Below, one piece after another: positions 34,477 through 42,775 of a DNA stretch of 64,000 nucleotides (position 1 is the first letter of the stretch; every line of letters begins with the position of its first letter). Source of the stretch: SIG565 sp045594065 (GTDB taxonomy: Bacteria; Bacillota; Clostridia; Oscillospirales; Acutalibacteraceae); the NCBI GenBank assembly GCA_045594065.1, contig JAZNXU010000036.1:33550-97549 (forward strand), in the 5' to 3' direction. The notes below the pieces were generated by a model that did not search any database, was not told where the DNA came from, and was given only the letters and a program-made list of their open reading frames with translations. Position numbers and translations under genes: made by a program.

Positions 34477-34920
34477 CTATTCACCTATTGCTCTATCTAT
34501 GAACAGAACACCATCAAGGTGGTCTATTTCGTGACAGAATGCACGGGCAAGCAGACCCTCACCCTCTACGGTAAAGGTGTTACCGTTTCTATCCTGAGCA
34601 CGCACCGTAACCTTCATTGGTCTACGGGTGGTTTTATAATTACCCGGCAGTGAAAGACAACCCTCGGATTCTGTCTGTTCACCGCTATTTTCGATTATAA
34701 CGGGGTTTACAAGCTCTATGAGCCCTTCGCCGATATCTACAACGCAAACGCGGCGAAGTATACCAACCTGAGGCGCGGCAAGACCAACTCCATCGGCTTC
34801 GTACATAGTCTCGCGCATATCATCAAGCAGAGTATGCAGGCGCTCATCAAACTTGAGCACAGTTCTTGAAATTTTCCTAAGCACGGGATCGCCGTGTTTA
34901 ACAATATTACGGATAGCCAT
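34477..34920 (-). CDS. def: Peptide deformylase
   Basis: Removes the formyl group from nascent proteins. The 147 aa carry the three family motifs: GVGLAAPQVG, EGCLSLPG (metal Cys) and HEIDHLDG (metal histidines and catalytic Glu). Start ATG with AAGGTGA upstream, ten bases after priA. Confidence 0.97.
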   Translation of the reverse strand: MAIRNIVKHGDPVLRKISRTVLKFDERLHTLLDDMRETMYEADGVGLAAPQVGILRRVCVVDIGEGLIELVNPVIIENSGEQTESEGCLSLPGNYKTTRRPMKVTVRAQDRNGNTFTVEGEGLLARAFCHEIDHLDGVLFIDRAIGE

Positions 34921-34929
34921 TTTATCACC

Positions 34930-37350
34930 TTAAAAAAATGTTTCTGGATTAACATCGACAGTAACGGTAGTATCTTTACTAATATTTACCGAAATAGCCG
35001 ACCTTATTAATTCTCTCGTGCGTGCAGAGTTTTTGCACTTCACCATAAGAGTATATCTGTACTTATTATTTACCTTAGGCATATTGGCGGGTGCCGGACC
35101 TAAAGCTATTATTTTAACATCGGAAAATTCTCCCGATACGAGTGTTCTTAGATTTTTTAATATATTATTTGCCGTATCAATTGCTCTATCTTGCGAAACC
35201 GACTGTGTCATTACCGAGATAATATCGCAATAAGGTGGATAAACCATTAATTTTCTAAGTGCGATTTCTTCGTTATAAAATGCAACATAATCCTGACTTT
35301 GCGCAAGACTTATAATACTGTTATCGGGGTCATTGGTCTGAACAACGGCAACACCATTGTTTTCTCCCCTACCTGCTCTGCCAATAACCTGAGTGAGGAG
35401 TGAAAAGGTACGCTCGGTACTTCGGTAATCGGATGAGAGAGCTGATTTATCGGCACCGATAACACCAACAACCGTAACATTTGGGAAATCGAGTCCCTTA
35501 GCCACCATTTGCGTGCCGAGCATAATATCATACTTACCGCTTGCAAAATCGTTTAAGTGTTCAGAAAATGAGCCACGAGCTAAGGTCGAGTCAGCATCAA
35601 GGCGAAGTATTCTTGCATTTGGGAATAGCATTCTCAGCTCATCCTCAGCGCGCTGTGTGCCCGCTCCCGAAAAGCGCATGTTTTCGTCACCGCAATTGGG
35701 GCATTTGCTACTATGCGGCACAGAATGACCGCAATAGTGGCACATAAGGCGTCTATTAGCCGAATGATATGTTAAAGACACACTGCAATTTGGACAGGTC
35801 GCAACATATCCGCAAGCAGGGCAAGAAATGTAGGTATTATGTCCTCTGCGATTTAGCAGCACTATCGCCTGATGCTCATCGTTTAGTGCATTATTAATTT
35901 CATTATAAAGCTCTTCGCTTAGCACACCTGTGTTACCGCTTTGTATCTCTTTGCGCATATCTACGGTTAATACCTCGGGTAAAACCGCATTGCCATAACG
36001 GTTATTTAGCGTGCACAATGTATATTTACCCGAAAGCGCCCTGCTATAAGTACCAATTGACGGAGTGGCAGAAGCCATTAAGAATAGGCACTTGTGGTAA
36101 GCCGCACGAAAATGAGCAACATCACGCGCGTGGAAGCGCGGTGACTGTTCCGATTTATAGGTATGCTCATGCTCCTCGTCCATAATTATAAGTCCGAGAT
36201 TTTTAAATGGCGCAAATACAGCCGAGCGCGTACCTATAGCGATTTGAGCCTTACCGTCGCGAATACGTTTCCATTCATCCATACGCTGACCTAGCGACAT
36301 AGCGCTGTGAAATACGGCAATTTTACCGTTGTACCTATTATTAAAGGCGGCAATTGTCTGCGGAGTGAGCGAAATTTCGGGTACCATTATAATAACGCCC
36401 TTGTTGCGTGATACAACCTCGTCAACAAGCTTTAAGAACACCTTGGTTTTACCGCTGCCGGTAACGCCGTAGAGCAGAGCATCATTTGCGCAATCAAGCT
36501 TTTCGCAAAGCTTATTAAAGGCGCTAAGCTGCTCATCGGTAAGAAAAATTTCATCCTTACCACTGCCCTCCTCATATTTCGGCATACGGTAAACAGTATT
36601 TTGATAATATTCAAGTACACCTTTTTTAACAAGCGCATCAACTACCGAGAGCGAAACACCCGTAAAATACTGCAATTCCTTAACGCTTACCGCACCAAGG
36701 CTCTGCATTACCTCTAAAATTTCGGACTGACGGTCGGTTAGTTTAATACCAGCGAGATTATCGGCTGTAATAGCAATCCTTACCGATTTCTCGGTAGCAT
36801 CGGTCATTTTTCGAACAGCATCGGTTGTTTTTACTATTAAGTTTTTTGAAAGAAGAGATTTTAAAGTATCCTCAGCCTGTATACCAAACTTCTTGATTAT
36901 CTTATCAGCAGAAACTGCGGCGTGATGTTCTAAAATGAAGCTGTAAAGCAATGCCTCGCTTTCGGTAAAATCGGTTTTTTCCACAGCTACGGCAGAATAG
37001 AAATCCACCATTTTAAGGGAAATACCTGTTGGTAAAACTGCATTAACAGCATCAAAATAAGTGCAAAAGAGCCTGTCGTGAAACCAAAGACAGAGCTTTA
37101 ACATCTCGTCACCTATAATGGGTGTATCGTCGGCAACGCTGATAATATTTTTAAGATTTTCGTCTGCCGCCGCTTCGGTCACGGCTATAACTAAGCCTTG
37201 ACGGTGCGAATTGCCTTTTCCAAAAGGCACCACCACGCGGCAACCCGCGCGGCATTTCTCGGCAAGAGCATCAGGTACCGAATATGAATACAGCTTATCG
37301 TAGCTGAATGCTGTTTTCTCAAGCACAACCTGCGCAACGATAGCAGACAT
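34930..37350 (-). CDS. priA: Primosomal protein N' (PriA helicase)
   Basis: Replication-restart helicase. The 806 aa include the 3'BD N-terminal domain, Walker A GVTGSGKTKVF, DEEHEHTY (DEEH box), a zinc-binding insertion with paired cysteines (CPACG, CPNC, CHYCG, CPNCG) and helicase motifs VIGRAGRG. Start ATG follows GGGAGGTG. The gene precedes def-fmt in the usual order. Confidence 0.97.
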   Translation of the reverse strand: MSAIVAQVVLEKTAFSYDKLYSYSVPDALAEKCRAGCRVVVPFGKGNSHRQGLVIAVTEAAADENLKNIISVADDTPIIGDEMLKLCLWFHDRLFCTYFDAVNAVLPTGISLKMVDFYSAVAVEKTDFTESEALLYSFILEHHAAVSADKIIKKFGIQAEDTLKSLLSKNLIVKTTDAVRKMTDATEKSVRIAITADNLAGIKLTDRQSEILEVMQSLGAVSVKELQYFTGVSLSVVDALVKKGVLEYYQNTVYRMPKYEEGSGKDEIFLTDEQLSAFNKLCEKLDCANDALLYGVTGSGKTKVFLKLVDEVVSRNKGVIIMVPEISLTPQTIAAFNNRYNGKIAVFHSAMSLGQRMDEWKRIRDGKAQIAIGTRSAVFAPFKNLGLIIMDEEHEHTYKSEQSPRFHARDVAHFRAAYHKCLFLMASATPSIGTYSRALSGKYTLCTLNNRYGNAVLPEVLTVDMRKEIQSGNTGVLSEELYNEINNALNDEHQAIVLLNRRGHNTYISCPACGYVATCPNCSVSLTYHSANRRLMCHYCGHSVPHSSKCPNCGDENMRFSGAGTQRAEDELRMLFPNARILRLDADSTLARGSFSEHLNDFASGKYDIMLGTQMVAKGLDFPNVTVVGVIGADKSALSSDYRSTERTFSLLTQVIGRAGRGENNGVAVVQTNDPDNSIISLAQSQDYVAFYNEEIALRKLMVYPPYCDIISVMTQSVSQDRAIDTANNILKNLRTLVSGEFSDVKIIALGPAPANMPKVNNKYRYTLMVKCKNSARTRELIRSAISVNISKDTTVTVDVNPETFF

Positions 37351-37385
37351 TTTTCGGCACCTCCCATAACATTACTTTTAGTAAA

Positions 37386-37562
37386 TTACTTAATCTCGCT
37401 TGCTAATTTGTTAATAGCTAAGGAAACGGTTTTCTCGATAAGGATTTCGCCATCCTCCTCAGCCTGCTTAGAAATATCTCTAGCACAGTCTGCTACATCG
37501 AGTACAAGCTCGTAGCGATTTTCATAATTTTCAATAAGTTCTCCGATTGCGGGATTTAACAT
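37386..37562 (-). CDS. rpoZ: RNA polymerase omega subunit (58 aa)
   Basis: Short omega subunit stabilising beta-prime. The product starts MLNPAIGELIENYENRYELV and ends INKLASEIK, typical of clostridial RpoZ. Its ATG overlaps the end of gmk by seven bases. The order gmk-rpoZ-priA is conserved and supports the call. Confidence 0.92.
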   Translation of the reverse strand: MLNPAIGELIENYENRYELVLDVADCARDISKQAEEDGEILIEKTVSLAINKLASEIK

Positions 37563-38164
37563 TTTTCAAGCACCTCATTAATAATATCTTTTTGCCTTTC
37601 CATTCTGAGTCTTCCGCTTAAGACAACGGAAATCACATCATCGACGGCTTTTTCTATCACATCGTTTACAACGATATAATCATAACTTACTGCCCTTTCA
37701 ATTTCTAAAAGAGCCGACTGCATACGCTTTTCAATAACAGCAGCGTCATCTGTGCCTCTGCCGCAAAGGCGGCGGCGGAGTTCCTCAACCGAGGGTGGCA
37801 TAATAAATATGCTAACAGCCTCGGGTACTTTTTTCCTAATCTGCTCAGCCCCATTAACATCTATTTCCAAAATGACATCTGTGCCACAATTAATGGCGTT
37901 TTCTACAGGAGCCTTTGGTGTTCCGTAATAGTTACCAACAAATACATTATACTCAAGTAACATATCATCGCGGATAAGCTGCTGGAATTCCTCATGGGAA
38001 ATAAAGTGGTATTTCTCACCCTCCACTTCACCTTCGCGCATATCGCGAGTGATTGATGAAATAGAAAGCATTATTTCAGGGTGTCGTTCTAGCACCTGCT
38101 TTAAAACTGTATCCTTACCCGAGCCTGACGGACCCGAAAGTATGTAAAGCTGACCCTTACTCAT
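37556..38164 (-). CDS. gmk: Guanylate kinase
   Basis: Phosphorylates GMP to GDP. The 202 aa contain the P-loop LSGPSGSGKDTV, SITRDMREGE and EYNVFVGNYYGTP, which contacts GMP. I use the ATG at 38164, where AGGAGG lies six bases upstream within the remA 3' end, rather than the frame start at 38185. Confidence 0.96.
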   Translation of the reverse strand: MSKGQLYILSGPSGSGKDTVLKQVLERHPEIMLSISSITRDMREGEVEGEKYHFISHEEFQQLIRDDMLLEYNVFVGNYYGTPKAPVENAINCGTDVILEIDVNGAEQIRKKVPEAVSIFIMPPSVEELRRRLCGRGTDDAAVIEKRMQSALLEIERAVSYDYIVVNDVIEKAVDDVISVVLSGRLRMERQKDIINEVLEKC

Positions 38165-38426
38165 CTTCTTCCTCCTCATATGCAATATTTTCCTCTTCGT
38201 TTATACGGTTGGCAACCGTTTCTGATTGGAGGTAGGTTAAAATAATATGGTCACTGTCGGTAATGATTACGGCTCTTGTTCTTCTGCCATGGGTAGCATC
38301 AATGAGAGTGCCCCTTTCCTTTGCCTCTCCGATAATTCGCTTAATTGGAGCCGACTCGGGACTGACAATTGCTACCATTCTGTTAGCCGATACCATATTA
38401 CCAAAACCAATATTAATTAATTTCAT
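38157..38426 (-). CDS. remA: Extracellular matrix regulator RemA-like (DUF370)
   Basis: An 89-aa DNA-binding protein of the RemA/YlzA family: KLINIGFGNMVSANRMVAIV and GRRTRAVIITDSDH are diagnostic. In B. subtilis it activates biofilm-matrix genes; here the acidic tail (EEEEDE) overlaps gmk. The ATG at 38426 follows AGGGG. Conserved place between yicC and gmk. Confidence 0.94.
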   Translation of the reverse strand: MKLINIGFGNMVSANRMVAIVSPESAPIKRIIGEAKERGTLIDATHGRRTRAVIITDSDHIILTYLQSETVANRINEEENIAYEEEEDE

Positions 38427-38438
38427 TATATACATCCC

Positions 38439-39317
38439 CTATTCGATGTTTTGAACCTGCTCGCGTATTTTTTCGATTTCTGCCTTAATATCAACTACAC
38501 ACTGTGCAATATCTATGTTTTGTGATTTAGAGCCGATTGTATTAGTTTCTCTATTCATTTCCTGAACAATAAAATCAAGCTTTTTACCTATATCGTCACC
38601 TTTATTTAAAAGCTCGCGAAGCTGCTTGATGTGTGAACGAAGCCTTACAGTTTCTTCATCGACAGCTACCTTATCAGCAAAAATTGCAGTTTCGGTGATA
38701 ATACGCTGCTCATCAATATTAGCAGTTTCAAGTAATTCTTTTACCTTTTGCTCTAAGCGCTCACGGTAATTCCTAACAGTTTCGGGTGAAGTCCGCTCAA
38801 TAAACTCAACCTTAGAAAGAATTGTATTGGCGCGGCTTTCAATATCGGCTTTGAGTCTTTCACCCTCGGTTTCACGCATTTTAATAAACGCGTCTATCGC
38901 CTGCTCAGCCACCGATAAAACTGCAGTAGTAACCGCCTGCTCGTCAATTTCTTTGGATGTAATTTTAAAAACATCAGAATTGCGTGATACGGTAGAAACC
39001 GAAATATCATCGTCAAGGCCGTATTCCTTAGCAAGTGTTCTTAACGCTGCAACATATGAATCGGTAAATTCGCGATTGATTTCAATTTCTGTAAGCGCGG
39101 TATCTATCATTTCGACAGTTACATACATTTCAACCTTACCGCGAATAATTTTTGTGCGGGCATAGGTTTTTAGTTTTTCTTCTAAATAATTGAAATTACG
39201 CGGCACACGGGAAAAGAACTCAAAAAAGCGGTGATTAACCGATTTGAGTTCAACTGTGATATTCATATTATCAACCGTGGCTTGCGCCCTGCCGTAACCG
39301 GTCATACTTTTAATCAT
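38439..39317 (-). CDS. yicC: YicC-family endoribonuclease
   Basis: A 292-aa YicC/YloC protein, linked to RNA cleavage and stationary-phase stress. IKSMTGYGRAQ at the start, ELKSVNHRFFEFFSRVPR and the C-terminal GKKLDFIVQEMNRETNTIGSK are diagnostic. The ATG at 39317 has GGGGG seven bases upstream; the longer frame to 39404 crosses the promoter. It heads the long minus-strand housekeeping operon. Confidence 0.94.
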   Translation of the reverse strand: MIKSMTGYGRAQATVDNMNITVELKSVNHRFFEFFSRVPRNFNYLEEKLKTYARTKIIRGKVEMYVTVEMIDTALTEIEINREFTDSYVAALRTLAKEYGLDDDISVSTVSRNSDVFKITSKEIDEQAVTTAVLSVAEQAIDAFIKMRETEGERLKADIESRANTILSKVEFIERTSPETVRNYRERLEQKVKELLETANIDEQRIITETAIFADKVAVDEETVRLRSHIKQLRELLNKGDDIGKKLDFIVQEMNRETNTIGSKSQNIDIAQCVVDIKAEIEKIREQVQNIE

Positions 39318-39361
39318 AATAGAACCCCCATAAAGGATAATTTTACATAATAGTTCATAAT

Positions 39362-39391
39362 ATTTTACCAAATTCCAACTGATAATGTCAA
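39362..39391 (-). promoter_or_regulatory. Promoter of the yicC-remA-gmk operon
   Basis: Minus strand TTGACA (39386-39391), 18-bp spacer, TAAAAT (39362-39367). Confidence 0.75.
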
Positions 39392-39450
39392 CCTTTCTGC
39401 ACATCTTGCAACCATTTTGTAACCATTTTGAAACCTTTTAAAAATAATTC

Positions 39451-39479
39451 TTGACATTACAACAAATTTGTCTTATAAT
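39451..39479 (+). promoter_or_regulatory. Promoter of tRNA-Thr
   Basis: Perfect TTGACA (39451-39456), 17-bp spacer, TATAAT (39474-39479), 20 bases before the tRNA. Confidence 0.92.
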
Positions 39480-39499
39480 ATACAGCGTTGCGAATAAAC

Positions 39500-39575
<76 letters not shown>

Positions 39576-39615
39576 GAAAAAGAAAGACACGCTACTAGCG
39601 TGTCTTTTCTTTTTC
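39576..39615 (+). terminator. Terminator of tRNA-Thr
   Basis: A 17-bp stem (39576-39592 with 39598-39615, one bulged T) with a five-base loop and a T-rich 3' arm. Confidence 0.88.
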
Positions 39616-39618
39616 AAC

Positions 39619-39795
39619 GAAATAAATCCCTAACGGGATTTGTGAAATGTGCTTCGCACGTGAAATATTGCTACGCAATATGAAATGCGCTGTAGCGCAT
39701 GAGGGATTTATTTCATTTCACTTTCTGCGCAAGCAGAAAATTTCACAATTTCTGTAAAGAAATTATTTCACATTGGGCACCGCCAAATATTTCAC
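39619..39795. repeat. Mirrored multi-hairpin element
   Basis: A noncoding 177-bp structure between tRNA-Thr and the XRE regulator. GTGAAAT-type spacers (39642-39648, 39660-39666, 39680-39686) separate short hairpins on the left; the reverse-complement spacer ATTTCAC (39715, 39740, 39765, 39789) separates hairpins on the right. A 13-bp perfect inverted repeat (39619-39631 and 39702-39714) encloses the left part. Every inter-spacer block is itself a small stem-loop. No ORF is present. Confidence 0.85.
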
Positions 39796-39856
39796 TTAAT
39801 CTGACCCCCACTAAAATTCTAATAAAAATTTCAAAGCCACACCTCTCGGTGTGGCT

Positions 39857-40066
39857 TTAATTATTTTCATCGGGTTTATATTCAGCTATGTCCTCTATTT
39901 TACAGTTCAAAATCTTGCATAATTGACTGACGGTATATGTGCTTACATATGAGTTTTTTCTGAGCCTATCTAACTGCCCGCTACTGATTTTATATTCTTT
40001 AATAAGCTTGTATTGTGATATTCCGCGTTCTTTAAGTGCATCCCAAAGTTTATCGAAAACAATCAC
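39857..40066 (-). CDS. Small XRE-family HTH regulator
   Basis: A 69-aa protein that is almost only a helix-turn-helix (Cro/C1 type): WDALKERGISQYKLIKEY, then SSGQLDRLRKN and VSQLCKILNCKIEDI. The GTG at 40066 is chosen because GGAGGAAG lies upstream; the frame above it has no site. Divergent from the surface-protein gene, whose promoter has an inverted repeat overlapping the -10, so this regulator is the obvious candidate to bind there. Confidence 0.88.
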   Translation of the reverse strand: MIVFDKLWDALKERGISQYKLIKEYKISSGQLDRLRKNSYVSTYTVSQLCKILNCKIEDIAEYKPDENN

Positions 40067-40128
40067 TTTTGGCTTCCTCCGTTTGTGAATTAATATCATT
40101 ATATTAATATTATTATCTTGCCCCGCAC

Positions 40129-40157
40129 TTGACAATAGCCCGTAAATGGGCTATAAT
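40129..40157 (+). promoter_or_regulatory. Promoter with embedded operator-like inverted repeat
   Basis: TTGACA (40129-40134), 17-bp spacer, TATAAT (40152-40157). The spacer and -10 contain ATAGCCC (40135-40141) and GGGCTAT (40148-40154), a perfect 7-bp inverted repeat. A second AT-rich inverted repeat, TTAATAT/ATATTAA (40090-40107), lies toward the XRE gene. Confidence 0.8.
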
Positions 40158-40185
40158 GTTTTAAAATATTTTTGGAGGGATAAAT

Positions 40186-42246
40186 ATGAAAGTCAAAAAT
40201 CTTAAAAAGCTGTTATTTATAATTATGCTAATCGTTTGTGTAATGATACCAAGTATTAATGCAAGTGCAGCAAATACATACAACTCATCTTTAGCTGTTA
40301 ATTATGCCTCTACCCATTGGAATGATGGAGTTGGATTGTGTGCGACGTTTGTTTCTAACTGTTTAAAAGCAGGCGGCTGTTCGGCATCATCTTCAACAGT
40401 AGTTGGACTTTGGAACGCTTTGAAAAATGGGGGTTGGGGGAATGATTATATCTTAACAAGAAATGGAGCATATACGTATGCCTCAGCAAATTCAGGCAAA
40501 CTTTCAGCAGGCGACCCTATTTTCTTCTATTGTAAAACTTGCGGAAGTTGGCAACATGTAGTTATATGTTCAGGTTTTGATTCTTCAGGAAAAGCTAAAG
40601 CTTATGCCCATAATGCGGCTTGGAATGATAAAACTTTTGGAAATTTCGTTGATGCTCAGGGGCATACTGGTAGTTCTATTGTTTATTATTCAATACATAT
40701 GTCCTCCGATACATCAAATAATTCATCTCACCAACACAACTATAGTATTAACGAATATGAAGCTATACACCCTCACAAATATTATAAAAAATGCAATTGT
40801 GGTGACTATTATTATACCGGTGAAACAGCTAAATTATCCAGTTGTTCTGATTGCAATCAAACTTCAACTTCTGTTACAATAACAGTGCAAACCAATAAAA
40901 ATGAAATTTCAAATAATAATGCAATAGTACATTGTAATTTAAATAAGCCCTCGGGCTATGCTGTGACAAAAATAGGTATACGAGTTAGAAAAGACGGCTC
41001 AAATTACAATAGTGGTTGGTCCCATTATCAGACACCTACTTACGGAAATTATAGCACTAATACCTCTGTACCGATATCTTGGAACTTCAAATCTGAACTA
41101 GGCTTTACTCCTATTCACGCTACAAAATATTATTATCAATTTTATGTCGTAGTCAATGGCAAAGAATACTGGAGTGAAGAATTTTACATAACTACCACTG
41201 GCTCTCACTCTTATCCCTCTACATGGACAACCACGAAATCAGCTACCTGCACAGAAAGCGGCAGTGCAAAACGCTCTTGCTCTTGCGGTAAAACCGAAAC
41301 AAAGACCCTTTCCGCACTCGGGCATAATTATTCATCAAGTTGGACTACCGATATTGCTGCCAGTTGTACTACTACAGGTACCAAATCTCATCATTGCACA
41401 AGATGCTCTGCAAAATCTATGGTTACAACCATAGAGGCAACTGGTCACAATTGGAGTTCTTGGAAAACTACAACGGAAGCAACCTGTACTTCTTATGGTA
41501 AGCAAGAAAGAACTTGTAGCATATGTAGTACAAAAGATTTTCAAAACATTAACCCAAAAGGTCATACATATTCAGGCACATATACTATAGATAGTGCCGC
41601 TACTTGTATAGCTGCTGGAACTAAATCAAAGCACTGTCAAAACTGTTCTTCAAAATCTTCTGTTACTACCATTAATCCAACAGGACATAATTGGAGTGAA
41701 TTCACAGCTATTTCTACCGCAACTACCGAAAAGCAAGGCATAAGCCAAAGGAACTGTTTAAACAGTGGTTGCTCTGCTACTGAAAGTAAGTCAATTCCAA
41801 AACTTGCGATAGATGGACACACACATGCTTTTGCAGAGTGGTACAATTTAAAGACTGCTACATGTACCGAGCAAGGCGAACAGCAAAGACATTGTACTAT
41901 ATGCAGTGCTGCAGAAAAACAAACACAAGCTGCTTTAGGGCATAATTTCGGTGAGTGGAACGAACCGGACGAAAATGGGGTTATTAAAAGAATTTGCAGT
42001 AGTTGTGGAAACACGGAAGAACAAACATCAGTGATAATCCCTGAGGAGCCTACCAATAATACTCAGCCCACAGATACACCGATTTTTGAGCAAACCACCA
42101 CATCGGAAAATACTGAAGCTACACAAGAATCTAACAACCTACCTTACGTAGTAGTTGGAATAATTCTTTTGCTCGGCGGTGCTGGAACTGCAGGATTTGT
42201 AGTTTTCAAAAAGAAAAAATCTTTTAATAAACCTTTGGAGGATTGA
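40186..42246 (+). CDS. Surface protein: amidase-like domain plus Cys/His-rich repeats
   Basis: The 686-aa product has a signal peptide (1-28) and an N-terminal papain-like amidase domain (about 30-175, Amidase_6/CHAP-like) with Cys52 in GLCATFVSNCL and His124 in WQHVVICSG. A middle domain (about 225-340) follows, then about six repeats (about 345-600) of the pattern GH-[NT]-[YW]...W...ATC...G...R/H-C-x2-C. A Thr/Pro/Glu-rich stalk, one membrane helix (about 653-673) and a KKKK tail end the protein. No LPxTG motif, so it is membrane- rather than wall-anchored. Probably a cell-wall hydrolase or adhesin. SD GGAGGG. Confidence 0.75.
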   Translation: MKVKNLKKLLFIIMLIVCVMIPSINASAANTYNSSLAVNYASTHWNDGVGLCATFVSNCLKAGGCSASSSTVVGLWNALKNGGWGNDYILTRNGAYTYASANSGKLSAGDPIFFYCKTCGSWQHVVICSGFDSSGKAKAYAHNAAWNDKTFGNFVDAQGHTGSSIVYYSIHMSSDTSNNSSHQHNYSINEYEAIHPHKYYKKCNCGDYYYTGETAKLSSCSDCNQTSTSVTITVQTNKNEISNNNAIVHCNLNKPSGYAVTKIGIRVRKDGSNYNSGWSHYQTPTYGNYSTNTSVPISWNFKSELGFTPIHATKYYYQFYVVVNGKEYWSEEFYITTTGSHSYPSTWTTTKSATCTESGSAKRSCSCGKTETKTLSALGHNYSSSWTTDIAASCTTTGTKSHHCTRCSAKSMVTTIEATGHNWSSWKTTTEATCTSYGKQERTCSICSTKDFQNINPKGHTYSGTYTIDSAATCIAAGTKSKHCQNCSSKSSVTTINPTGHNWSEFTAISTATTEKQGISQRNCLNSGCSATESKSIPKLAIDGHTHAFAEWYNLKTATCTEQGEQQRHCTICSAAEKQTQAALGHNFGEWNEPDENGVIKRICSSCGNTEEQTSVIIPEEPTNNTQPTDTPIFEQTTTSENTEATQESNNLPYVVVGIILLLGGAGTAGFVVFKKKKSFNKPLED

Positions 42247-42248
42247 TT

Positions 42249-42728
42249 ATGTTTGAAAATATAGGAAATAAAATTAAAAAACTTAGCGCAGGTATCTGCT
42301 ATTTGGGTATAGGAGTGTCCTGTATAATCGGCATTATTTTGTGGTCTTCAGGAGGCGATGAATTAAGCTTTCTATTAGGTGTTATAACAGCTTTGATTGG
42401 CTCACTTCTTTCTTGGTTAAGCAGTTTCATGCTTTACGGATATGGAGAACTTATTGACTCAACACAAAAGCTTCAAAAAACCCTTGATGTAATAGACAGA
42501 AAAAATTCATATGCTTCGACTAATAAACAGTGGCTATGTCAAAAATGCGGCAATTTAATAGATAAATCGCCTTGCCCTATCTGCGGTCAAGACACTTACG
42601 GCAGAAAATTGTCAAAAATTGCAGACGACAAATCCAACTCTGAACAAAACTGTTGGTTTTGCAAAAACTGCGGTGCTAAAAATTCGGCTTCCGCACAATT
42701 CTGCAAACAGTGCGGCACATATAAATAA
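42249..42728 (+). CDS. Membrane protein with two C-terminal zinc ribbons
   Basis: The 159-aa product has two membrane helices (about 14-32 and 38-62) and a cytoplasmic tail with two zinc-ribbon motifs: CQKCG...CPICG (about 97-113) and CKNCG...CKQCG (about 138-155). The ATG at 42249 follows GGAGG by seven bases and lies three bases after the surface-protein gene, so the two form an operon. Its partner is probably the surface protein; function unknown. Confidence 0.75.
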   Translation: MFENIGNKIKKLSAGICYLGIGVSCIIGIILWSSGGDELSFLLGVITALIGSLLSWLSSFMLYGYGELIDSTQKLQKTLDVIDRKNSYASTNKQWLCQKCGNLIDKSPCPICGQDTYGRKLSKIADDKSNSEQNCWFCKNCGAKNSASAQFCKQCGTYK

Positions 42729-42730
42729 GT

Positions 42731-42768
42731 ATAAGGAAACGGATGCCTTGCGGCATCCGTTTCCTTAT
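42731..42768. terminator. Terminator between convergent islet and pyk genes
   Basis: Perfect 17-bp stem (42731-42747 with 42752-42768), loop TTGC. T-runs are weak on both sides, so the efficiency is uncertain. Confidence 0.7.
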
Positions 42769-42775
42769 ATATTCC

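Noticed and set aside
39619..39795. Possible CRISPR array, from regularly spaced GTGAAAT/ATTTCAC motifs
   Set aside because: The repeated motif is only 7 bases, flips orientation midway, and the intervening blocks are themselves palindromes, unlike spacers. No cas genes are present.
42121..42243. Sortase sorting signal at the C-terminus of the 686-aa surface protein
   Set aside because: There is a membrane helix and basic tail but no LPxTG or NPxTN-like motif before it (only NLPYV), so wall anchoring by sortase is not supported.
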